Shown: positions 1-7,900 of the stretch, piece after piece | How positions within the stretch are numbered: position 1 is the first letter of the stretch | Layout of the letters: each line of letters begins with the position of its first letter | Origin: Accumulibacter sp031732815 | Lineage (GTDB): Bacteria > Pseudomonadota > Gammaproteobacteria > Burkholderiales > Rhodocyclaceae | Direction: 5' to 3' | Assembly: GCF_031732815.1 (NCBI RefSeq) | Contig: NZ_JAVMKF010000007.1 | Coordinates: 1-10,139 of the forward strand | Length of the DNA: 10,139 bases | Translations under genes and position numbers: made by a program | Notes under the pieces: generated by a model | Databases searched by the model: none | What the model saw: only the letters and a program-made list of their open reading frames with translations | What the model was told of the DNA's origin: nothing

Positions 1-34
1 TTGTCAATACGGCCAAGGCACCACTTGTAGACAT

Positions 35-79
35 AAAAAAACCGGCTCGAAAGCCAAGCCGTTAACAACTTGTGTTGAA
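35..79 (+). repeat. Left terminal inverted repeat of the element
   Basis: An A-tract followed by CCGGCT, then CAAGCCGTTAAC, then TGTTGAA, recurs in the same order and spacing as the reverse complement of 10059-10101. At least 33 of 44 positions match, including two uninterrupted 12-base blocks. The two arms diverge outside the A-tract, so the repeat edge lies near base 35. Its position just outside the transposase gene suggests a transposon end. Read on the minus strand it is also a small hairpin (GGCT-TTCG-AGCC) followed by a run of T, pointing out of the element. No target-site duplication could be recognised in the short flank. Confidence 0.75.
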
Positions 80-82
80 ACC

Positions 83-120
83 ATCGAGGAGCAAGCCTAG
101 AATCGGCTTGACTCCTCGAT
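83..120 (+). terminator. Long hairpin just inside the left end, terminator-like
   Basis: ATCGAGGAG (83-91) pairs with CTCCTCGAT (112-120) and CAAGCC (92-97) with GGCTTG (105-110). This gives a 15-bp stem with one bulged A (111) and a 7-base loop. TTCGTTTTG follows on the plus strand. It lies immediately before the GTG start of the transposase. It could stop transcription entering the element from the left flank, or hold down translation of transposase from such read-through RNA, as known for IS10 and IS50. The pairing is seen directly; the role is inferred. Confidence 0.55.
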
Positions 121-133
121 TTCGTTTTGACAC

Positions 134-1921
134 GTGCCCAGGAATTCTTCCGAGACTTCGCCAGACGACACCCCCTCTCGCCTGCCACGGGTACCGGAGG
201 AGTTCGGAGGTATTCAGGTCAATTTCTGCAAGAACCCGAGCTGCACGAACTTTGGTGTGCCGGTCTCACCGGTCAGTGGCCGGGGCAAATTCGCTGACAA
301 CGCCTACACCATCGTCGCCGCCGGCAAAGGATTTCCGATCGCGCGTTGCAATTCCTGCGGCGAACATTTCCCATTCAAGAGCAATCGCGGCATTTATGAG
401 GAATTTTGGCGGATCTATCGCCAAACGCATCCTGTAGCCAGTTGCCCGGAAGCACTCTGTGATCACCACCGAATTCCTGTCGACACGCCGGGCGCCTACC
501 AAGCTTTCGGTCAAACCACGATTGGCTCGAAGCGCTACCGCTGCAAGGGGTGCGGACGGACATTCTCGGTAAAGCCTTCAGGCCTTAACCCGATCGCCAA
601 GCAGCTTCGATCCGACAAGAATCCGACGATCTTCCGCATGCTCACCGGGAAGATGCCGCTTCGGCGCATCTGCGAAGCCGCCGACGTGGCACCGCGGGTC
701 CTCTACGAGCGCATCGATTTCTTCTACGAGCAGTGCCTGGCGTTCCTGGCGGACCGGGAGCGCCGTCTTCCGACCCTCGCCATCAAGCGCCTCTACATCG
801 GCGTCGATCGGCAGGACTACGCAATCAACTGGTTCCAGCGCAAAGACAAGCGCAACGTAATCCTGTCTGCGGTGTCCTCTGCGGACAACGGCACCGGATA
901 CGTTTTCGGAATGCACCCGAATTTCGATCCGGAATGCGACCCCGCCCAGATCGAGGCGGCCGCTCTCGCCTGTGGCGACTCTGGCCTCCCTGGTGCTCAC
1001 CGGCGTTACGGTCGGTTGTGGCTGGCCAGCGACTACGCGGCGGCTGTGGCGGAGACACAGAAGCGCAACGTCAAAGGCTCGCTGGCAGAGGAGATCGCTG
1101 GCGCCTACGATGATGCCCTGCGGCGGACCGACATCGAATCGCCCGAGCAGATTACCGGCACGGAGACGTTGCCGGCGATCGGGATGCAGGTTCATTCGGA
1201 ATACACCCTCTATGGCCACTTTCTCCATCTGCTGACGCTGTTCGACAGCGTCGAAAAGGTGCGCTTCTTCCTCGACCAGGATTCAGGGATGAGGGCAGCC
1301 TGCCTGGGGGCCTTCGCAGGCAGGATCAAGGATCGGCGTTGCGATGCGTTCTACGTGCGAATCGCCAAGAACCTGACCGTGGACGAGAAGCGCCGTCTGG
1401 TTCGGGATGCCGAGTCCGACTTCCGGGATCTGGTCAAGCGCCACTCTGGAATGTCGGAAGAGGAGGTTTCGCTGCTTCTGCTCAAGCAGCGGATTGCCCA
1501 GTCGCAGCAGATCGGCAAATGGAAGGACCGTTGGGTCACGCATCCCCGCCCGACCATGAGCGAACCCGAGAAGGCCATGTGTTTCCTGACCGATATGGGT
1601 GATTACGACGAGGACCACTTGGCCTGGCTCTACAACAAGGCCAGTCTGCACGCGGTCGATTCGTGGTTTAACCGCCTGCGCCGGCGCTCCTCGATGCTCG
1701 AGCGCCCGGTGTCGTCCGCTGGCAACCGCGGCCGGGTGTGGAGCGGCTATTCAGCGTATCGCCCGGAGCAAATCGGCAAGCTGATGACCATCTTCCGGGC
1801 GTGCCACAACTACCTCTGGGTTGGCGAAGGCAAGGAGGCGCGGCAAAAGGGAACGCCAGCGATGCGCCTCGGCCTGGCCAAGGCTCCGCTGGATTACACG
1901 GACATCATCTATTTTCGCTAA
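134..1921 (+). CDS. DDE-type transposase with two N-terminal zinc ribbons
   Basis: This 595-residue protein has two C-x4-C ... C-x2-C zinc ribbons: Cys32/37 with Cys72/75, and Cys104/109 with Cys137/140. The second (RYRCKGCGRTFS) resembles the InsA-type finger of IS1 transposases. A helix-turn-helix-like stretch (about 165-195) follows. An RNase H-like core comes next, starting with YIGVDRQ (Asp225). The other probable catalytic acids are Asp381 or Asp383 in FFLDQDSG and Glu523 in MLERP. The tail (VDSWFNRLRRRSSMLERP, then TPAMRLGLA) is typical of DDE insertion-sequence transposases. GTG at 134 is the first possible start because a TGA lies two codons upstream; no good ribosome site precedes it. 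The gene lies beside the left inverted repeat and reads inward, as expected of an element's own transposase. Exact IS family not assigned. It is much longer than IS1 InsAB'. Confidence 0.8.
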   Translation: MPRNSSETSPDDTPSRLPRVPEEFGGIQVNFCKNPSCTNFGVPVSPVSGRGKFADNAYTIVAAGKGFPIARCNSCGEHFPFKSNRGIYEEFWRIYRQTHPVASCPEALCDHHRIPVDTPGAYQAFGQTTIGSKRYRCKGCGRTFSVKPSGLNPIAKQLRSDKNPTIFRMLTGKMPLRRICEAADVAPRVLYERIDFFYEQCLAFLADRERRLPTLAIKRLYIGVDRQDYAINWFQRKDKRNVILSAVSSADNGTGYVFGMHPNFDPECDPAQIEAAALACGDSGLPGAHRRYGRLWLASDYAAAVAETQKRNVKGSLAEEIAGAYDDALRRTDIESPEQITGTETLPAIGMQVHSEYTLYGHFLHLLTLFDSVEKVRFFLDQDSGMRAACLGAFAGRIKDRRCDAFYVRIAKNLTVDEKRRLVRDAESDFRDLVKRHSGMSEEEVSLLLLKQRIAQSQQIGKWKDRWVTHPRPTMSEPEKAMCFLTDMGDYDEDHLAWLYNKASLHAVDSWFNRLRRRSSMLERPVSSAGNRGRVWSGYSAYRPEQIGKLMTIFRACHNYLWVGEGKEARQKGTPAMRLGLAKAPLDYTDIIYFR

Positions 1922-1926
1922 CGGCA

Positions 1927-1964
1927 ATTAACCAACTTGCCAAATTCACCAACTAGGTTAATAT
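1927..1964 (+). promoter_or_regulatory. Probable mqsRA promoter and operator
   Basis: TTGCCA (1937-1942) and TAATAT (1959-1964), 16 bases apart, fit a sigma-70 promoter. A 7-base inverted repeat, ATTAACC (1927-1933) and GGTTAAT (1956-1962), flanks and overlaps it, with AGGTT covering the spacer/-10 border. E. coli MqsA binds AACCT/AGGTT palindromes in its own promoter, so autorepression is likely here, although the half-site spacing is wider. Transcription would start about 7 bases past the -10, essentially at the mqsR ATG (1971), giving little or no leader. Confidence 0.5.
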
Positions 1965-1970
1965 TGAGTT

Positions 1971-2267
1971 ATGGAGAAATCAACGCCTCACTGCAGGCTG
2001 CCGGTCGTCAAAGCGATGATCGAGGCGGGCAAGGTTCGATCGACGATGTCCGCGCTGACGGGCGGTGCTGCATTGGGTTTCGACTTTGCCGGGATAGTGG
2101 AGGTGGTGCTGGCGCTGACGCCGGCCGATTTCTACAAGAGCATGACGACCCATGCGGATCACCGTGTCTGGCAGGACGTGTATCGGCCGATGACGGCCGC
2201 CGGCGAGGTCTACCTGAAACTCACGGTCATCGATGACGTTCTCATCGTGTCATTCAAGGAGCTATGA
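1971..2267 (+). CDS. mqsR: MqsR toxin, mRNA interferase
   Basis: Type II toxin of the RelE-like fold that cleaves mRNA (at GCU in E. coli) and slows translation. The 98-residue length equals that of E. coli MqsR. The signature stretches DFYKSMTT, WQDVYRP and DVLIVSFKE are present. The residues known to matter for cleavage in E. coli, Lys56, Gln68 and Tyr81, fall at the same positions. Only weak ribosome-binding sequence precedes the ATG, and the predicted transcription start is at or next to it. As in other mqsRA operons the toxin gene comes first. It overlaps the first possible mqsA start by four bases (ATGA). On this element the pair probably acts as an addiction or stress module. Confidence 0.95.
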   Translation: MEKSTPHCRLPVVKAMIEAGKVRSTMSALTGGAALGFDFAGIVEVVLALTPADFYKSMTTHADHRVWQDVYRPMTAAGEVYLKLTVIDDVLIVSFKEL

Positions 2268-2269
2268 AC

Positions 2270-2671
2270 ATGAAATGTCCAAGCTGCGCAGCGGCCGAAC
2301 TGGTCCGTGACACTCGCGACCTGTCCTACACGTACAAGGGCGAGACGACTTCCATTCCGGACGTGACGGGCGACTATTGCCCGGCCTGCGGAGAAGCGGT
2401 GCTGGATCTCGCGGAATCCACCCGGACCAGTGCGGCGATGCTGGAATTCAACAAACAGGTGAATGCGTCGATCGTTGATCCGGCGTTCATTGCCAGCGTG
2501 AGGAAAAAACTGGCGCTGGATCAGCAACAGGCGGCCGAAATCTTCGGTGGCGGCGTGAATGCATTTTCGCGGTACGAGAATGGGAGAACCCGGCCACCGC
2601 TGGCGCTCGTGAAGCTGCTCAAGGTGCTCGACCGTCACCCGGATCTGCTCGACGAGGTGCGTGCCGCCTGA
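2270..2671 (+). CDS. mqsA: MqsA antitoxin and autorepressor
   Basis: This 133-residue antitoxin neutralises MqsR through an N-terminal zinc domain and represses its own operon through a C-terminal HTH-Xre domain. Zinc ligands Cys3, Cys6, Cys37 and Cys40 and the DNA-contact residues Asn97 and Arg101 (in IFGGGVNAFSRYENG) sit at exactly the E. coli positions when the ATG at 2270 is used. That start also has AAGGAG (2256-2261) eight bases upstream. The alternative ATG at 2264, which overlaps the mqsR stop, has only a two-base gap to the same site and adds two residues. The gene ends nine bases from the convergent end of the minus-strand operon, with no obvious terminator between them. Confidence 0.95.
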   Translation: MKCPSCAAAELVRDTRDLSYTYKGETTSIPDVTGDYCPACGEAVLDLAESTRTSAAMLEFNKQVNASIVDPAFIASVRKKLALDQQQAAEIFGGGVNAFSRYENGRTRPPLALVKLLKVLDRHPDLLDEVRAA

Positions 2672-2680
2672 TCTTGCCGC

Positions 2681-3772
2681 CTATGACAGCGTAGGAGTTC
2701 CCGCCTTCCAGGCGTTATACGCACGAACTGCGCTCTCGCGTGATGGCGGGGATGACTCCGCCCCAAGGCCGATCAGCCAACGCGGACGGACGTCGAACAA
2801 AATAGTCTCCAAGAAGGACTGGCACTCATTTTCCGCGGGGAGGGACGCCAGTTCAGCGCCAAGGCGAATCATCATCCGCTCTTTGGCGGACAGGCAGAGC
2901 CAGATGTGTGTCCTGCCTGCAGACAATTCTGCTTCCCTCGCGTTTCGTTTCTCCCGCAAAGGATCGTCTTCGGCGATCAGAATTTCCGGATTCATTCCCG
3001 CTGGGAAGGACGCCGCCCGGGATGCGGTGAGCGCAGTCTTGTCGCGCAGGGCATAGGCTTCTTCTGCCGTGTGAGTGCCCGTGATCATCGCTTCAAGTGC
3101 ACCGATCGGCATTTTGAGCGAACATCCGAACAAGCGATTGCTGTCTTCCAGCAGATCCTGCAACTCCCGGTTGCCATTGCCGTAGTCGTCGACAGCCATT
3201 CGCCACCGAGCGATGGTCAAGCCATCCACGTGGAATTTTCCGGCCTGGTCCAGGCGCTGCAGTTGCCGTTCTCCGTCGTCGGTCAGCCTGTACTGATCCC
3301 CATCCATCCGAATCCAGCCGGCCGATTCCAGCTCCTCCAGGATGCTCCCGAGCCGACCAGGGGATACCACGCGTAGCGCGTTGAGCCAGTCGATCAGCGA
3401 GGCGGTATCCGTGCCTCTTCTTGGCGGAGGCACAAATTCAATGTTTGCAGACTGGATGTTCAGCGCCGATTCGCCTGGCGCGAAGACGGCCCCCACCGGT
3501 AGCGGTTGAGGATCGTTTCGGCGCTCGTCCAGTTCCGGCAAGACCGGCCCCATCGCTTTGTCGTCCGTGGCCAGCGCGCGTAATCCGATGGCCGTTTTGC
3601 CGGCTGCATACCGGCAAAAATGCTCGTCGATCTGCTGTGGGTTCTTGAGATGCCCCAAGGTGTTTGCCCAGATCAGGGCATAAGCCATGGCCGCGTCTGC
3701 CGGATAGTCGGCTTCGATTTCCGCTGGCGAGCGGAGCGGCAATAGCGGTGTGATCATCGGATGCGCGTGCAT
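2681..3772 (-). CDS. C-terminal part of a split type IA topoisomerase
   Basis: The protein begins MHAHPMITPLLPL, matching the AHEAIRP/AHHAIIPT segment of type IA topoisomerases that follows the catalytic tyrosine domain and carries a conserved active-site His. The stretch MAYALIWANTLGHL fits the family pattern LYELIWRRxLASQM. Further on, TASLIDWLNALRVVSPGRLGSILEELESAGWI, given here only as the landmark TASLI...SAGWI, fits the TEATLI...GIGTPSTRASII...RGYI segment, followed by LTDDGERQL. The last ~180 residues are not recognised and have no zinc-finger cysteines. ATG 3772 has GGGG six bases upstream and gives 363 residues. A TTG at 3802 in the same frame would add ten and overlap the SUKH gene. 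It lacks TOPRIM and tyrosine, which are in the two upstream topoisomerase pieces, so it probably works only with them. Confidence 0.75.
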   Translation of the reverse strand: MHAHPMITPLLPLRSPAEIEADYPADAAMAYALIWANTLGHLKNPQQIDEHFCRYAAGKTAIGLRALATDDKAMGPVLPELDERRNDPQPLPVGAVFAPGESALNIQSANIEFVPPPRRGTDTASLIDWLNALRVVSPGRLGSILEELESAGWIRMDGDQYRLTDDGERQLQRLDQAGKFHVDGLTIARWRMAVDDYGNGNRELQDLLEDSNRLFGCSLKMPIGALEAMITGTHTAEEAYALRDKTALTASRAASFPAGMNPEILIAEDDPLREKRNAREAELSAGRTHIWLCLSAKERMMIRLGAELASLPAENECQSFLETILFDVRPRWLIGLGAESSPPSRESAVRAYNAWKAGTPTLS

Positions 3773-3782
3773 TTGAACCCCG

Positions 3783-4217
3783 TCAGTCAAGGGCGCGCTC
3801 AAGCATGAACTCGATCATGGCTTCGCAGTTCGGGAACTCTTCCCACTCGGCCAGGCCGTTGAGCTCGACGGCCAGAAAACGTCCGGTGGCCAGTTCCAGC
3901 ACGAAGACGGAATCATCCCGCTGGCCGAAATAGAGGAAATCGTCGGAGATATTCTCCCTGAGATCCCAGTTGGCGGTCAGGATGGATTCGTGGAACTTCC
4001 AATGGGGAGCGCACGGCCAGATCGTCAGACCATTTTCCAGAATTCCATCCGACGCCAGGAGCAGTCGCTGGTAGGCTTCTGGGAGCGGACGCTGAAACTC
4101 TCGTTCAAATGCTTCGGCGACCGCAGTTACGGCCTCCGGCTTGGCGGCCGGAGGATTGTATAGATCGTACTCTGCGCAGTTCTCCTGCACTGCTTTCACC
4201 AGTGTTTCAATGCTCAT
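3783..4217 (-). CDS. SUKH/SMI1-KNR4-like probable immunity protein
   Basis: This is an acidic 144-residue protein without signal peptide or membrane segment. It has the SUKH pattern: a helix with EREFQRPLPEAYQRLLLASDG, here noted by FQRPLPEAY, then GLTIWPC, a central ANWDLRE stretch, YFGQRDDSVFVLELATGRF and a closing helix. SUKH proteins are known as immunity proteins that neutralise nuclease toxins, and this gene directly follows an HNH nuclease gene with an 11-base overlap. Its ATG has GGAG seven bases upstream, inside the end of the nuclease gene, so the two are probably co-translated. It most likely binds and restrains the HNH domain. Family assignment is from pattern only; the pairing is inferred from adjacency. 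Confidence 0.75.
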   Translation of the reverse strand: MSIETLVKAVQENCAEYDLYNPPAAKPEAVTAVAEAFEREFQRPLPEAYQRLLLASDGILENGLTIWPCAPHWKFHESILTANWDLRENISDDFLYFGQRDDSVFVLELATGRFLAVELNGLAEWEEFPNCEAMIEFMLERALD

Positions 4218-4983
4218 CGAACATCTCCATGAATTTTGCGTAATTGACTGATTTCGATACGTAGCTCATCGACGGATTCGGATAAACCAATGTGTCTTTG
4301 GGCGGTACCGGCAGGGCCACCTCGGCTTTCTCTCCGTAGGCCAGCAGTCGAATGCGTAACTCTGCCGGGTTGTAGTAGCCGTGGAGGGCTCGATGCTCCA
4401 CATCGTCCCGAATGAGGATGAAGTTGTCCCGACTATTGGTGCCGCCATCATCCAGCGGAATGCGATGGTGGACCTGATATCCCTGCGGCGGCCGCCCATC
4501 CTTGGCCATGCGGTCAATGTCCTTCTGAGACAATCCCGCTGCAGCCAACTCCTGACGACGGGATGTCCCGATATCCTTGAGCCACGCGCTACGCTCCTTA
4601 CGGTCGAATTCGTAGCGGAGCGCTTTGTAATGCTGGCGATCTTCCCTTCTCTCGTAGCTGACACGCTCATAGGTGAAGCCGGCCATCTCCCTGGCACCGG
4701 TGTGGTGATAAACCGTGACGCTACTATTTCCACCACCTTCCTGACGAAGCAGGTTCCCCGCGTTAACCCGATCGAGGTATGCCGGGTCATTGCGCCGATC
4801 CTTCAGGACCGTGCGCACGATCTCGGCGATCAGTTCCCGTCCGGAGGGTGGGATCGCCTTGATTTCTTCACGGTATCCCTGAACATCGTCTTCCGTCAGG
4901 TATCCGGCCGCGAGCAACGCCTGGACAGTCTCTGGCGATATATAGGAGCCGCCGGTACGAGGATAGCTGCTGACGCCGCTCAA
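4207..4983 (-). CDS. Topoisomerase tyrosine motif fused to colicin-type HNH nuclease
   Basis: The N-terminus reads SGVSSYPRTGGSYISPETV, matching the active-site strand of type IA topoisomerases (ITYPRTDSRYL / ITYMRTDSTNLS); Tyr7 and Arg9 would be catalytic. This motif is missing from the upstream TOPRIM protein, which stops just before it. The middle (about 60-165) is not recognised. The C-terminal part has an HNH nuclease: GYQVHHRIPLDDGG, Asn187, His197 and His201. The 23 residues between His173 and His197 and the H-x3-H end equal the colicin E9 DNase spacing as I recall it. It probably cuts DNA. The start is TTG, overlapping the upstream stop as TTGA, with GGGAG seven bases upstream; no ATG/GTG start exists until residue 100. 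The next gene is a SUKH protein. It may be a genuine topoisomerase-nuclease subunit or a toxin inserted into a topoisomerase gene. Confidence 0.7.
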   Translation of the reverse strand: MSGVSSYPRTGGSYISPETVQALLAAGYLTEDDVQGYREEIKAIPPSGRELIAEIVRTVLKDRRNDPAYLDRVNAGNLLRQEGGGNSSVTVYHHTGAREMAGFTYERVSYERREDRQHYKALRYEFDRKERSAWLKDIGTSRRQELAAAGLSQKDIDRMAKDGRPPQGYQVHHRIPLDDGGTNSRDNFILIRDDVEHRALHGYYNPAELRIRLLAYGEKAEVALPVPPKDTLVYPNPSMSYVSKSVNYAKFMEMFDEH

Positions 4984-7900
4984 GATGCATCTCCCGGAAT
5001 CATGGACGGTTCATCTTCCCCAATCCCATAAGCTTTGGGAGCGGCATGGCCGAGGTAGAGTGCATTCAAAGCCTCAGTGGTCTTTCCCGGCTTCCAGCGA
5101 TAACGTTTGAATGCCGAGATGAGGGTCTGCGCTGTCGTCGCTGCCGGGTATCGCGGCAAAATAACCTTCCGATAGGTGTGCGCCATCATCGGCGCCGCAT
5201 TCGCAAGCTCAATCCTCGATGTGGCCATCTCGGCTACTGCCTGCGACGGGTATCGGGCAGGCGCATCAGCGTTTGCTGCCAAGGCATAGCCAGCAACCGG
5301 TTTCCCGTCCACGCGCCCATCAATACGGATGCGCCAATGCCCAGTTTCCGCTTGCCTTTCGGCAATCTCTCGAAGCAATGCCAGTTGTGGGCGCGATGCC
5401 CGCACGCCTGCTGTTGCAAGCTCGCGATGAAACTCGGCATCGAATAGTGACCGGAGCACATTGGCCCGCACACGGCGCGCATCTATCCCTGGCAAGGCAA
5501 GTTCACGGGCTTGCCTGACATCCTCTGGGGTCAGGGAGTAAAAACGCATTCGCCGAATTCGTGAGGTGTCGTCAACACCGGCGCTGCGGAGCACTTCCTG
5601 CACATGCCAGGCGATCTCTTCCCCGTCGTCATCATCGTCTGTGGCGAGATAGAAGGCATCAATTTGACGGAGATCTGCAGAAATCTCCTTCAGCGCATTC
5701 ACCGTGGATTCGCCCCCTTCAATGATCTCTGCGACAAGTTTTCCGCCGGTCATGGCAAGGCGGCGGAAGTGCCCGCCTGTTGGAATCACTTTTGCGGACA
5801 AGCCCAGTGCTTCCTCGATGCGTTCGGCTTTGCCCGGCGCTTCGATGACGACCACTTCCCGTGGATACAGGCGCCTGCCGGCCTCGTTCATGTAGGCGAT
5901 CAAGATCGCCAGCGGATCGGCGGGCGCATTGTCTTTGGCGCCATAGGGCGACTTCACATCCATGGCGGACTGGAGGACCGCAGGCGCAGCGAAGAGGATG
6001 AAGCAGTCCTTGGCTCGGCTGACCGCGACATTCAGCAGATTCGGCCCATCGCGATCGACAAAGAACGCGCCCTGGTCCTGCGTCAGCGAGAATGCCACGA
6101 TCGGCTTTTCCGCCCCCTGCAGCGCATGGACGGTATTGATCACCATCGCGTCAGCATCTTCTTGTCCAAGCGATGTGGCCACAGCCTTTTTGAGCGCCAA
6201 GGCCTGCGCCCTGAAGGGGGCGATCAGCGCAACTGCATCGGAAATTCGCGCAACACCGTAGTGGGACATGATCCGCTGACGGTCATGTTCCAGCCAACGA
6301 ACGATCTCTCGAATCTGGTCTTCATTCACCCACGACCCGCCCTGTTTCTTGGCGCCGGCCTTCTGCTCGACCTTAACCCATGCCATGGGCGGATACAGGA
6401 ATGATTGCTGGCCGTTGGGCGGCCGTTCGATACGAACCGGCTCCAATCCATTACCGTAGATCAAGCGGCGGCAGTATTCGATGATCTCGGCCCGACAACG
6501 GTAGTGTGCGACCAGGCCGACACCAGGCTCACGCTGGTTTTGTTTGGCTTCGCTGAGGGCGGTGTGTGCCTGCGCGACCTTCATGATCGATCCCGCGGAA
6601 ACGCTGAATCCTTCCTCAATCCCGCTGATATCCAGATCCTGCCTCAGCCGGGTGTCGGCTTCCTTACCGACATTCCATACCGGTTTCAGTTGGTTAATAT
6701 CGCCAACGACGATGGCCCTTCGTGCAAAAGCAAAGCTGGCGGCCCCGATTTCAGGGGATGCCTGCCCGGACTCGTCGAAGATCAACAGGTCTGCAAATTC
6801 AAATTCATCCAGAATCCCCGGAAGGGTATATACCGTTGCCACGATAACCGGCGCGAGCATCGCGGCACGCCGCAGCGCCTGCCGCATATCGCCCGTGTCT
6901 TGTGGTTTCGGCATGTCGGCCAACCAGCGCGCCTCCCAGTACCGGGCGGCCATATGGAAATGGCGAAATCGAAATGCTCGATCCAGCAATTCCTCGAACT
7001 GGCGATGGAGCTGGTGTTCTTGGGGAAACCCTGCCTCGGCCCACTCGGCAAGCGCTCCACGCAGACTCTGCCCTTCATCTACAGGCAAGCTGGTCGCCAA
7101 TAGTTCAGCTTGCGACCGCCAATCCTGCCATTGGTCGAGCATTGTCCGTGCTGACCTTATCTCCTTCGCGGTGGTGCGCTGGAGCTCATTGTTCTCACCA
7201 AGCATTCTGGCGACTTGAGCATGCCGGCGTTCGGCCACATCCAAGGCATCGGCTCGGTAGACCGAAATCTCTGGATCGATCGCCGTCATTTTTGCGAGCG
7301 CCGTGTTCTCGAGTGCCTGTGCCTGTTGCCCCTCTTTATCCCCGAACAACAGGCGCTTAATCCGGTACAACCATCCCTCGCACAGGCTGCGCAGGTGGGA
7401 TGACTCACGAAGGTTCTCCAACACCTCGTTCCATTGATGCAAGATTGCACTCAGGCGCTCTATCTCCCTCTGAAGAAGCCTCTCGCGATCTTCCTGCTCA
7501 CCGAGTGCTTGCCGCCAAGAGTCTTCCGGGCGTCGACATCCTTCCATCTGATGCGGATATTCAACGCATCGTCGGAACTGCGACTGTAGGGTATGCATCT
7601 TCGCGACGGACGTTTCCAATCGTTTCCGGATCATTTCCGCAGCGTCAGTTGCTGATGTTGCCTTCTGCGACAACCCCAAGGCTTGCCGATGCAGGTCCAG
7701 GTAAGTGTCCAGCATCCAGTTGCGCTGCTGCTGTTCGAGGATGGAGAATTTTTCGGCCGCTATTTTCTTGACCAGGCTGACTGGCTGACCACCTTTCCCC
7801 CCGTCACGCTTCAACACCATGAAGCCGTTCAATTCAGCGTCCGGCTTCGATGCCGCAGGATAGAACCATCCGTAGGACGGAAGATGTGGCAGCCACCGGC

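Noticed and set aside
35..79. Integron attC-like site (GTTAAC next to hairpins)
   Set aside because: The GTTRRRY/RYYYAAC core is not satisfied, the two copies are inverted rather than direct, and no integron integrase is present.
578..1228. Minus-strand open frame inside the transposase gene
   Set aside because: It is antisense to conserved transposase core sequence and shows no protein-family features.
3796..4984. CTTGAGCG direct repeat at both edges of the HNH-SUKH segment (4984-4977 and 3803-3796)
   Set aside because: Eight bases can recur by chance, and excision between them would also remove the SYPRT motif, so they are unlikely to be insertion borders.
4975..4995. Programmed -1 ribosomal frameshift joining helicase-TOPRIM and tyrosine-HNH proteins
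   Set aside because: There is no X-XXY-YYZ slippery heptamer before the TGA, while a GGGAG ribosome site is well placed for the TTG start.
5604..6404. Long plus-strand open frame inside the helicase-topoisomerase gene
   Set aside because: It is an antisense shadow of the GC-rich helicase codons, with no known motifs and no ribosome site.
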